Part shown: piece after piece, positions 10,082 to 17,246 of the stretch
How the letters are laid out: each line of letters begins with the position of its first letter
Numbering within the stretch: position 1 is the stretch's first letter
Assembly: GCA_016717655.1 (NCBI GenBank)
Contig: JADKFC010000001.1
Span: 372,001-436,000 of the forward strand
Length of the DNA stretch: 64,000 nt
Source of the DNA: Saprospiraceae bacterium
GTDB lineage: Bacteria > Bacteroidota > Bacteroidia > Chitinophagales > Saprospiraceae
Reading direction: 5' to 3'
Made by a program: the position numbers and the translations under genes
The notes under the pieces: generated by a model
Databases searched by the model: none
Told to the model about the DNA's origin: nothing
Seen by the model: only the letters and a program-made list of their open reading frames with translations

Positions 10082-10089
10082 CAAATATA
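10082..10089 (-). promoter_or_regulatory. -7 element of the metalloregulator gene
   Basis: On the minus strand this reads TATATTTG (TAnnTTTG consensus), 17 bases before the start codon. Its -33 region falls inside the palindrome at 10109-10130, so bound regulator would block its own gene. Confidence 0.6.
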
Positions 10090-10108
10090 TAAGATAATTC
10101 TTAAAAAT

Positions 10109-10130
10109 AAAGTTAGATATGTCTAACTTT
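10109..10130. promoter_or_regulatory. Predicted DtxR/MntR operator (perfect palindrome)
   Basis: Perfect inverted repeat with 9-base arms AAAGTTAGA and TCTAACTTT around TATG. The TTAGA/TCTAA core resembles the TTAGG/CCTAA half-sites of DtxR-type operators. It overlaps the -7 element TAACTTTG (10124-10131) of the receptor gene and the -33 region of the regulator gene, so one site can control both divergent genes. The site being the regulator's is inferred from position and form. Confidence 0.65.
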
Positions 10131-10148
10131 GAAGCCTATAAAACTGAA

Positions 10149-12449
10149 ATGGGTAAATTCATGACCTCAATCCTGTGGTTGTGCCTGGGAATGACATCTC
10201 TGGCCCAATCCACCTTTATCACTGGAACGGTGTACCTGGACACACAGCCGGCAGCATTTGCTCAGGTTTTTTGCCAGGGCCTGCAGATGACTTGTGAAAC
10301 GAATGAGTTGGGGCAGTACCGTTTGGGTCCACTGCCAGAAGGAAGCCATGAGGTCAGTGCCAGTTATGTAGGATTTCAGACCTCGGTTGTTAAAGTCAGT
10401 GTCAAAAAAGGAATAAGCCTGTTAAACCTTGATTTTCATTTGCAACATAACAATGTTTTAAATGAAGTAGTGGTGACAGGTACCAAGACCTTTCAAAGAA
10501 AAGACAATTCTCCGGTAATAGTCAACGTGCTTTCCCGACAGTCGATGGACAATGTTCAGGCTTGTAATGTAGCAGAAGGACTCCGATTCCAGCCCGGACT
10601 GAGGGTGGAGACCGACTGCCAGACCTGCAATTACACCCAGCTGCGAATGAATGGGCTCGGCGGAGCCTATAGCCAAATCCTCATCAATGGCAGGCCCGTT
10701 TTTAGTCCCCTTACCGGCTTATATGGTCTTGAACAGCTGCCAAGCTCTATGATTGAAAGAATAGAGGTAGTGCGCGGAGGGGCCTCATCTACCTATGGTC
10801 CGGGTGCTATAGGGGGTACTGTCAATATCATTACACGCCTGCCCAAAAAAAGTGGGGTGGAAGGCCAATACACTTACCAAGCCATTGATGGACAAACGAC
10901 CGATCATTCCGCCAATGGCAATCTGACATTTGTAAACAAAAACAAAAATATGGGCATCAGCGGCTTGTTGAATTACAGAAACCGCAGCTTGTATGACCAT
11001 AATGGCGATTTGTTTTCAGAACTACCCCAAATCAAAAATACCTCGACCGGACTTTCCGCTTTTTACTTGCCTGGAGCCGACCAAAAGTTAGAATTCAGTT
11101 TTATGCATTTGAAAGAATACAGGCTGGGTGGGGAAATGGCTCAACGACCGGTTCATTTGCTGCAACAGGCAGAAGAAAGGACCCACCGGGTGATGATGGC
11201 CAATGTTGATTACCAGCACAATTTTAACCAGCAAAAGTCATCCTTCCTTGCCTATGTTGCCTGGCAACGTACACTGCGAGACCATTATACCGGTATATTT
11301 CCGGATGAACCTTCTGCCATTGAGGCCCATCTCAGCCAGCCACCTTATGGAGATTCAAAAGTAGTTACCCTAAATGGGGGCTTTCAGATCAATCACCAGC
11401 TGGTCGATTTTATCAAAGGTAAAAACACCCTCACCCTGGGAGGAGAGTATGTGAGCGACCAGGTAAAAGACGAGATCATGGCCTATCATTATAAAATAGA
11501 CCAGTTGGCAACCAACCTTGGATTTTTTTTCCAGAGTGATTGGCAATTAAACCCAAAACTTACGCTGCTTTCGGGGCTTAGAACTGATATTCATAACAAG
11601 CTTCAGCATCCGAGGCTGAGTCCCCGGATATCTTTGATGTACAAGTTCCGTCCCTATACCCAGCTTCGTTTCAACTGGGGCACAGGCTTCAGGCCACCAC
11701 AGGCATTTGACACCGATCTGCACATTGCCTTTGCCGGTGGAGGGGTGTCAAGGGTGACCCTTCAACCCCAGTTATTGCCGGAAACTTCGCAGAGCCTGAG
11801 TTTTTCATTAAATTATGATAAAGCCACGCAACATTTTATTGCCGGGTTTACCCTTGAGTCGTTTTTTACCCAGCTCAACAACGCCTTCTTCCTTTTCCCA
11901 TTAGGACAGGATGCTTTCGGAGAAGTATTTGAGAAACGAAATGGTTCAGGGGCCATCGTTAGAGGCATGACCCTTGAAATGAGGGCCAATTTTGATGGAA
12001 GGGCCCAATTGGAATCAGGTTTCACCTTGCAACAAAGCCGGTTTCACCAGGCCGTCCAATACATTGAAAATATCCCGGCTACCAGACAATTTATCCGAAC
12101 GCCGGCTACCTATGCCTATGCCACCCTTACCCTCAATGTAAACAGCTTCGTTGCCATCAACATCAATTATTTATACACGGGATCTATGGTATTGCCTCAC
12201 TTTGCCGGTGCCCCTGAACAAAGCCAGGATGAAATGGTGACAACCCACCCTTTTCATGAAGTGAGCCTTCGTCTGAATTATCGATTTCCTGTTGCAAACC
12301 GCTATCGTATCAACCTTTTTGCCGGACTTAAAAATATTTTCAATTCCTACCAAGCCGATTTTGATAGCGGTAAAAACCGGGATAGTAATTACATATACGG
12401 TCCTGCTCAACCCCGATCCCTTTTTATAGGAATGAAATGGGAGATTTGA
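10149..12449 (+). CDS. TonB-dependent receptor with carboxypeptidase-regulatory-like domain
   Basis: Outer-membrane active transporter energised by TonB, 766 residues. Signal peptide (MTSILWLCLGMTSLAQS), CarboxypepD_reg-like beta-sandwich (about 22-100), plug (about 105-225; includes a CQTC pair, then RMNGLGGAYSQILINGRP and IERIEVVRGGASSTYGPGA), then a beta-barrel to a final aromatic strand (SLFIGMKWEI). The pattern matches siderophore/haem/cobalamin-type receptors of Bacteroidota rather than SusC. A frame also opens at ATG 10119, but that codon lies inside the operator and before the expected transcription start, so ATG 10149 (or 10161) is preferred. The adjacent metalloregulator and shared operator point to uptake of iron, manganese or a metal chelate; the exact ligand is not visible. 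Confidence 0.9.
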   Translation: MGKFMTSILWLCLGMTSLAQSTFITGTVYLDTQPAAFAQVFCQGLQMTCETNELGQYRLGPLPEGSHEVSASYVGFQTSVVKVSVKKGISLLNLDFHLQHNNVLNEVVVTGTKTFQRKDNSPVIVNVLSRQSMDNVQACNVAEGLRFQPGLRVETDCQTCNYTQLRMNGLGGAYSQILINGRPVFSPLTGLYGLEQLPSSMIERIEVVRGGASSTYGPGAIGGTVNIITRLPKKSGVEGQYTYQAIDGQTTDHSANGNLTFVNKNKNMGISGLLNYRNRSLYDHNGDLFSELPQIKNTSTGLSAFYLPGADQKLEFSFMHLKEYRLGGEMAQRPVHLLQQAEERTHRVMMANVDYQHNFNQQKSSFLAYVAWQRTLRDHYTGIFPDEPSAIEAHLSQPPYGDSKVVTLNGGFQINHQLVDFIKGKNTLTLGGEYVSDQVKDEIMAYHYKIDQLATNLGFFFQSDWQLNPKLTLLSGLRTDIHNKLQHPRLSPRISLMYKFRPYTQLRFNWGTGFRPPQAFDTDLHIAFAGGGVSRVTLQPQLLPETSQSLSFSLNYDKATQHFIAGFTLESFFTQLNNAFFLFPLGQDAFGEVFEKRNGSGAIVRGMTLEMRANFDGRAQLESGFTLQQSRFHQAVQYIENIPATRQFIRTPATYAYATLTLNVNSFVAININYLYTGSMVLPHFAGAPEQSQDEMVTTHPFHEVSLRLNYRFPVANRYRINLFAGLKNIFNSYQADFDSGKNRDSNYIYGPAQPRSLFIGMKWEI

Positions 12450-12546
12450 AATAGATGTTTTGATTGAATTGCGTCATAACCAATGGCCCGGGTCTTTGCC
12501 TCTCTAATTAAAAGTGGTTTTTCACAGATAATTTTGGTTTAATTTC

Positions 12547-12554
12547 TATATTTG
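12547..12554 (+). promoter_or_regulatory. Bacteroidota -7 element
   Basis: TATATTTG, 17 bases before the ATG of the following membrane protein gene. Confidence 0.5.
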
Positions 12555-12571
12555 AAAATAAATTTAACAAT

Positions 12572-13180
12572 ATGAAGAACCAAATTATCAGTTTAGGTGA
12601 AAAAAACCAGAAATCCATGGTCATTGATGATGATAGGATTATTGTCAGTTCAAAATCATACAGTGCTGTAGACGGTCTGAGGGCAGCCGCCGAAAAAAAG
12701 GGACTGCTCGAAAGTGTAAAGGTGATACCAATGTCAGGTATTAGAGAGGTGAATTACAACGAAACCACTTCCAATTTTGAAGTAAAGTACAGTGTCGAAG
12801 GTAAGGATAAGAAGGAAACGATCGTTTTGGAGGATAACAGCATCAGGGAAGATGTAGTAAATACCATTGCAACAAATAAAGGGTTTACAAAATCGGAGGA
12901 ACAAGAGTCAAAGATCAAGCCATTATTGTTCAACCTATTCGGGGTAATATTTATTCCAGTACTAACCTGGGTGTTTAGAGGAATGGCCGTGGATGCTGAA
13001 AGTGGTGTACACTACGAAGCCAGTGGAAGGCGGAGTGGAATCAAACAATTATTGGCCAATGTGGTCGAGACCCTGGGACCAACCTGGGTCACCGTAATTG
13101 GTGTTCTTGCAACTGTCTATATGATTTATGTAGCCTATAGAAGATACACCCATCCTGCTTCTCAGTTTATTTACAAATAA
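12572..13180 (+). CDS. Hypothetical protein with two C-terminal membrane segments
   Basis: Not a family I recognise. The 202-residue product starts with a soluble, charged part (about 1-112) that reads like a PH-like or other small beta-rich domain (ISLGEKNQKSMVIDDDRIIV), followed by two hydrophobic segments (about 114-130, LLFNLFGVIFIPVLTWVF; about 168-190, WVTVIGVLATVYMIYVAYR) separated by a polar loop. No signal peptide, so the N-terminal domain is probably cytoplasmic. The gene stands alone with its own promoter 17 bases before the ATG. No catalytic motif seen. Confidence 0.7.
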   Translation: MKNQIISLGEKNQKSMVIDDDRIIVSSKSYSAVDGLRAAAEKKGLLESVKVIPMSGIREVNYNETTSNFEVKYSVEGKDKKETIVLEDNSIREDVVNTIATNKGFTKSEEQESKIKPLLFNLFGVIFIPVLTWVFRGMAVDAESGVHYEASGRRSGIKQLLANVVETLGPTWVTVIGVLATVYMIYVAYRRYTHPASQFIYK

Positions 13181-13332
13181 GGCTTATCTGATAATCATTT
13201 ATTTTTGATTTAACTCTCAATGCTGTGCTAATAACCACATCATTGATACATTACTTTTTTTCATTTTGGCATAAATGAAATGGGTGATGTATTCCCTCAT
13301 TTATTAAGTCAAACAACAAAAAGATTTATCAC

Positions 13333-13340
13333 TATATTTG
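13333..13340 (+). promoter_or_regulatory. Bacteroidota -7 element
   Basis: TATATTTG, 22 bases before the ATG of the VOC protein gene; likely drives it and the thioesterase gene behind it. Confidence 0.5.
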
Positions 13341-13362
13341 AGTAAACAAATCATTAAAAATC

Positions 13363-13764
13363 ATGGCTACATCCATTTCTTTAGGTTACATCATCCATTA
13401 TGTGTCAGATGTTAAAAAATCACTGGCGTTTTATAAAGAAGCTTTTGATTTTGAGATTCGTTTTATAAGCCCCGATGGTGATTACGGTGAATTGGTGACG
13501 GGCACTACCACCCTTGCCTTTGTTGCCCATGAACTGGCCAAAACCAATTTAAAGGAAGGCTATCTCGCATCGGATCCGGGCTCAAGGCCTACCGGTGTAG
13601 AAATAGGTTTGGTTACCCAGGAAGTGGATGTTGTGGTAGATAGGGCCATGCAAAAGGGTGCCAGCCTGGAATCAGCGCCAAAAGTCAAACCCTGGGGACA
13701 AACCGTAGCCTACGTTCGGGACCCTGACGGCTTATTGGTTGAAATTTGTAGTCCTATGCCATAG
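13363..13764 (+). CDS. VOC-superfamily protein (glyoxalase/dioxygenase fold)
   Basis: Single vicinal-oxygen-chelate protein of 133 residues with the two beta-alpha-beta-beta-beta modules: the first starts GYIIHYVSDVKKSLAFYKEAF, the second runs from about residue 68 and ends VAYVRDPDGLLVEICSP. His12 or nearby, Glu in the central part and the Glu of LLVEI are candidate metal ligands. Families of this type include glyoxalase I, fosfomycin/bleomycin resistance proteins and many of unknown substrate; nothing here picks one. It is followed 32 bases later by a thioesterase on the same strand. Cytoplasmic. Confidence 0.85.
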   Translation: MATSISLGYIIHYVSDVKKSLAFYKEAFDFEIRFISPDGDYGELVTGTTTLAFVAHELAKTNLKEGYLASDPGSRPTGVEIGLVTQEVDVVVDRAMQKGASLESAPKVKPWGQTVAYVRDPDGLLVEICSPMP

Positions 13765-13796
13765 CAGATAATCGCGATTATCAATCAATTCTAAAA

Positions 13797-14216
13797 ATGG
13801 AAACCATGTTAAAATGGGATGATTTTCCCCTGAAGACCTATGATAAGCTGAGGTATGCTGATACGGATCGCCAGGGCCATGTCAACAATGCGGTATTTGC
13901 TACCTTTTTAGAAACCGGCAGGGTAGAAATGTTATACAAAAATGATGGGCAACTGATTCGGGATAACCATAGCTTTGTCATTGCCTCTCTGACCCTTGAT
14001 CTATTGGCAGAAATCAGGTGGCCCGGTACCGTGGAGATAGGAAGCTGTATTCAAAAGGTTGGCAATAGTTCCATTACGTTGTACCAACAGCTCTTCCAAA
14101 ACGATAAGGTGGTTGCCAAAGCTTCCTCAGTATTGGTCCAGGTCAATGCTTCGGGCCAAAGTGTAGCCCTTTCAGAAGAGGCAAAATTAATCCTGCAAGG
14201 GTATATCATTCGTTGA
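13797..14216 (+). CDS. Acyl-CoA thioesterase (4HBT hot-dog fold)
   Basis: Likely hydrolyses acyl-CoA thioesters in the cytoplasm. The 139-residue product is a single hot-dog domain with the 4HBT signature RYADTDRQGHVNNAVF, in which Asp is the expected catalytic residue and HVNN the conserved turn, then FLETGRVEM. The length is typical. Starts at ATG 13797 or the second ATG three codons on. Same strand as the VOC gene upstream, probably cotranscribed. Acyl chain preference cannot be told from sequence. Confidence 0.87.
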   Translation: METMLKWDDFPLKTYDKLRYADTDRQGHVNNAVFATFLETGRVEMLYKNDGQLIRDNHSFVIASLTLDLLAEIRWPGTVEIGSCIQKVGNSSITLYQQLFQNDKVVAKASSVLVQVNASGQSVALSEEAKLILQGYIIR

Positions 14217-14466
14217 TATGACCGTCAATTTTTTCTGAAAATCCTTTTTAAAAAAAAGTAACTATTCAGGAATACTCAATTTCTATTAATAAAAAACAAT
14301 CTCGTCTGATATTTCGGCTATTTTTCTCACCATAGCGCTGCTGTGATTCCACAAATGCGAGGTGCTGAGCTTGCCGAAGCAATACTCTTCTAAATCAAAA
14401 TAGCTTAATTTTTTAATCTGAAAGCAGCCACCTAAATAGTTACAAAAAAAAATCAAATTTTATTGC
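14217..14466. other. Intergenic region before the ArsR operon
   Basis: About 250 bases with no gene recognised; A+T-rich, no clear terminator after the thioesterase gene. Confidence 0.5.
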
Positions 14467-14509
14467 GCAACCAGATAATTGCATGTATATTTGCAATCAA
14501 ATAGTTGCA
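14467..14509 (+). promoter_or_regulatory. Two ArsR-type operator repeats flanking a -7 element
   Basis: Two 17-base near-copies, 14467-14483 and 14493-14509, agree at 14 positions and start 26 bases apart. Each is itself palindromic, GCAA-N8-TTGC. Between and overlapping them is the -7 element TATATTTG (14486-14493). The second site ends two bases before the ATG at 14511. This is the expected layout for autorepression by the small ArsR regulator that follows. Confidence 0.6.
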
Positions 14510-14510
14510 C

Positions 14511-14837
14511 ATGGAATCGAGAAGAGATGTTTTTCAGGCCATTGCTGATCCAAGCAGGAGGGCCATTATTATGTTGCTGGCTGTTTCTGCCATGACACCC
14601 AATGGCCTAGCCGAACATTTTAACAGCAGCAGGCAGGCGGTTTCTAAACACTTGCAAATTCTGACAGAATGTGATGTGGTAACACCCGAATCCAGGGGTC
14701 GAGAAATAGTTTATCATCTTAACAATCAAAAGATGCAGGAAATAGAAAAATGGTTGGAGCAATTCAAACAATTGATGTCCAAGAGATTTGACCAATTAGA
14801 TAATGTATTAAATAAACTTCAAAACCTAAAAAAATGA
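14511..14837 (+). CDS. ArsR-family winged-helix regulator
   Basis: Small DNA-binding repressor, 108 residues. The N-terminus DVFQAIADPSRRAIIMLL and the helix-turn-helix LAEHFNSSRQAVSKHLQIL are typical of the ArsR subgroup that partners SRPBCC/AHSA1 proteins; there is no metal-binding Cys motif, so it is probably not a metal sensor. ATG 14511 is preferred over TTG 14505, which lies within the operator. Its stop overlaps the start of the AHSA1-VOC gene by four bases (ATGA), so the two are translationally coupled, and a DoxX gene follows. Confidence 0.92.
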   Translation: MESRRDVFQAIADPSRRAIIMLLAVSAMTPNGLAEHFNSSRQAVSKHLQILTECDVVTPESRGREIVYHLNNQKMQEIEKWLEQFKQLMSKRFDQLDNVLNKLQNLKK

Positions 14838-15796
14838 GCAAAGCCCTTTTATTTAACTTCGATATTGATAAAGACAACCACAATATTGCTGTGGAACGAT
14901 CCTTTCTGGCACCACTAGACCTGGTGTGGTCGGCCTGGACAGAGGCAGACCTTCTGCATCAATGGTGGGCACCCAAGCCCTACCAATGCAATACTAAAAG
15001 CCTGGATTTTGTTGAAGGTGGGTCGTGGGTTTATTCTATGACAGGGCCTGAAGGTGATGTACATTGGGCAAAGTTTGATTATGAAGAAATCCGTCCCATG
15101 GAGTTTTATGGCGGGATTGATGCCTTTTGCGATGAAAATGGAGTTACGAATACCATCAAACCAAGGGTGCGTTGGGACAACCAATTTAAGTCTGATGAAA
15201 ATGGAACGGTAGTCAGCATGCTTTTGCACTTTGAATCTTTGGAAGACCTGGAAGTCATTATTCAGATGGGCTTTAAGGAAGGTTTTACCGCTGGTTTGGA
15301 AAAACTGGATCAGTACATAGCAGCCCAGTTTTATTTGCGCAAGCAGAAGAAAACGTCCAACAAAGCAAGGGTTTCCAGTTACCTCAACTTTCCGGGAAAT
15401 ACAGAAACGGCTTTTTTGTTTTACCAATCGGTTTTCAAAACAGAGTTTGTTCAGGGTATACAAAAGTTTAAGGATATCCCTGAAAATACGGGAAATCCCC
15501 CTATTCCCGAAGCAATCAAAGACATGGTGTTACACGTAGAACTTCCTCTTTTGGGTGGACATATCCTCATGGGAACCGATGCGCCGGAAGAGATGGGCTT
15601 TACCCTTACCCGTGGCAACAATATGCACATCAATCTGGAGCCCGACTCAAGAGAAGAAGCCCTTCGACTGTTCAATGCCCTGGCAGTTGGAGGTACCATT
15701 GACATGCCGATGCAGGACATGTTTTTCGGAGCCTATTATGGAAGTTTAACCGATCAGTTTGGAATCAACTGGATGTTCCATTTTCAGAACAAGTAA
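14834..15796 (+). CDS. Fusion of SRPBCC (AHSA1-like) and VOC (PhnB-like) domains
   Basis: Cytoplasmic protein of 320 residues made of two domains usually found as separate proteins. Residues 1-165 form an SRPBCC/AHSA1 ligand-binding domain (RSFLAPLDLVWSAWTEAD, LHQWWAPK, then GFKEGFTAGLEKLDQYI). Residues 175-320 form a PhnB/YjdN-type VOC domain (VSSYLNFPGNTETAFLFYQS through FGAYYGSLTDQFGINWMFHF). The first domain is followed by a basic linker (RKQKKTSNKARV). It overlaps the ArsR gene by four bases and precedes DoxX by nine, so all three form an operon. Substrate unknown; family members are often linked to small-molecule stress responses. No frameshift was needed to join the domains. Confidence 0.88.
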   Translation: MSKALLFNFDIDKDNHNIAVERSFLAPLDLVWSAWTEADLLHQWWAPKPYQCNTKSLDFVEGGSWVYSMTGPEGDVHWAKFDYEEIRPMEFYGGIDAFCDENGVTNTIKPRVRWDNQFKSDENGTVVSMLLHFESLEDLEVIIQMGFKEGFTAGLEKLDQYIAAQFYLRKQKKTSNKARVSSYLNFPGNTETAFLFYQSVFKTEFVQGIQKFKDIPENTGNPPIPEAIKDMVLHVELPLLGGHILMGTDAPEEMGFTLTRGNNMHINLEPDSREEALRLFNALAVGGTIDMPMQDMFFGAYYGSLTDQFGINWMFHFQNK

Positions 15797-15805
15797 ATAA
15801 TAAAA

Positions 15806-16183
15806 ATGAAGAATAAAATTTTTAATGTTATTTCCGTCTTGTTTTCACTCTTGTTGATCAATGGTGGTTTGAACAAGTTCCTTAACTACATGCCGGTACC
15901 AGAAAATTTACCGGAAGCCTTGATGAAAGACGATCATGCCATCAGAGAAATCAGCTGGCTATTGCCTCTAGTAGGCGCTGCCGAAATCATAGGAGGTTTA
16001 CTTATTCTGTTTCCTAAAACCAGAACCCTGGGGGCATTGGTGGTTTTTCCAGTGATGGTAGGTGTGTTGCTGACTCACCTCACCGTAGCCCCTGAAGGGC
16101 TGCCCATAGCATTGGTAATCTGGGCAATTTTATCCTGGATGATTTGGGAGAACAGACAAAAGTACCTATTACTTTTTAACTAA
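15806..16183 (+). CDS. DoxX-family membrane protein
   Basis: Inner-membrane protein of 125 residues with four hydrophobic segments: IFNVISVLFSLLLINGGLNK, ISWLLPLVGAAEIIGGLLI, LGALVVFPVMVGVLLTHL and LPIALVIWAILSWMIWE. The NGG.NKF and AEI.GG motifs are typical of DoxX/DoxD-like proteins. Such proteins commonly follow ArsR-AHSA1 genes in Bacteroidota. Last gene of the operon. Function in the family is poorly defined; a redox role is known only for some relatives. Confidence 0.85.
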   Translation: MKNKIFNVISVLFSLLLINGGLNKFLNYMPVPENLPEALMKDDHAIREISWLLPLVGAAEIIGGLLILFPKTRTLGALVVFPVMVGVLLTHLTVAPEGLPIALVIWAILSWMIWENRQKYLLLFN

Positions 16184-16330
16184 GCCGTTGCTTTTTATAA
16201 CCAAACGTTTTTTCATCCATGCATGGTTGTATTAATAAGCAATCCTGATTTTACATTTTATAATGGGTTGGAATTATGAGTAATACAGCATCACTAATTG
16301 TAACCTAACACATCTTACATCCGTATCATA

Positions 16331-16359
16331 AGCGTCTTTGTGTAATTCACAGAGACGCT
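16331..16359. promoter_or_regulatory. Palindrome just before the AraC-type gene
   Basis: Inverted repeat with 12-base arms, 16331-16342 and 16348-16359, one mismatch, five-base centre TAATT. It ends eight bases before the ATG at 16368. It could be an operator or an mRNA hairpin that limits translation. Confidence 0.45.
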
Positions 16360-16367
16360 GCAGACGG

Positions 16368-17207
16368 ATGGATATTTTAACAAACGGCACTTATTTTGGA
16401 CAGAATGATTTTACTTATCAAAAAGGAGGTATCCACCTCACGGAAACTGTTTATACCCACCCCAGAGTAGACTGGCACTTTCATGAAAATGCATACATTA
16501 CCCTTTTGTTGAACGGGGGGATGAGGGAAGGTAATAAAAAGGAAGAATACCAGTGCGTGCCCGGAACCATTTTATACCACCATTGGCAGGATGCACACTA
16601 CAATATCAAAGAACCCCGATTTACAAAAGGGTTTCACATAGAAATATCATCCGGTTTATTTAATAAATGGGATTATGACAGGGGTAAAAAAGAAGGCAGT
16701 TACCGCCTCATGCATCCAGAGGCAAAATTGTTAATTTATAAGTTGTTGTACGAATTGAAAGGGGACGACGAAATAAGTGACCTTGCCATTGAGAGCCTGG
16801 TAACCCACCTTTTTTCTGTCATTCATGATAATCCGTCAGCCATCAAAGAAAAGCAACCGGCTTGGGTCAGGCAGGTTGAAATGCTGTTACATGACCCTGT
16901 TGCGGGACCCATTACCCTGGAAGGATTGGCTAGTGCTGTAGACCGACATCCCGTTTACATCTCCAGAACTTTCCATCAGTATTTTGGCTGTCATCTGGGA
17001 GACTATTTGCGATGGATAAAACTGGGGAGAGTTCTTGAAACAATGTCCAATAAAAAAGTGTCATTATCCTCACTTGCACATGAGGCCGGCTTTGCAGACC
17101 AAAGCCATTTTATCAAAAACTTCAAATCTTATTTTCCACTTAACCCTTCAAAATTTAGAAAGGGGATCAATCGATCTTTTTCTAAGGTTAATACCATACA
17201 ATTTTAG
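16368..17207 (+). CDS. AraC-family transcriptional regulator
   Basis: 279-residue regulator. The N-terminal cupin-type sensor domain (WHFHENAYITLLLNGG, then GTILYHHWQDAHYN) is followed by a C-terminal double helix-turn-helix (about 180-270: LEGLASAVDRHPVYISRTFH and LSSLAHEAGFADQSHFIKNF). The frame is open from TTG 16338, but that codon lies inside a palindrome; ATG 16368 begins the natural N-terminus MDILTNGTYFG. The gene is followed 39 bases later by a serine hydrolase of the beta-lactamase family, a likely target. Effector unknown. Confidence 0.9.
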   Translation: MDILTNGTYFGQNDFTYQKGGIHLTETVYTHPRVDWHFHENAYITLLLNGGMREGNKKEEYQCVPGTILYHHWQDAHYNIKEPRFTKGFHIEISSGLFNKWDYDRGKKEGSYRLMHPEAKLLIYKLLYELKGDDEISDLAIESLVTHLFSVIHDNPSAIKEKQPAWVRQVEMLLHDPVAGPITLEGLASAVDRHPVYISRTFHQYFGCHLGDYLRWIKLGRVLETMSNKKVSLSSLAHEAGFADQSHFIKNFKSYFPLNPSKFRKGINRSFSKVNTIQF

Positions 17208-17246
17208 TGGCTTTAAGCGCCGTAGTTTTGTGGCAAAACAATTGAG

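Noticed and set aside
9637..10092. Plus-strand frame opposite the metalloregulator gene
   Set aside because: Shadow of the DtxR/MntR-type gene and covers its promoter.
10119..10148. ATG 10119 as start of the TonB receptor
   Set aside because: It lies inside the operator and at the -7 element, before the expected transcription start; ATG 10149 begins a clean signal peptide.
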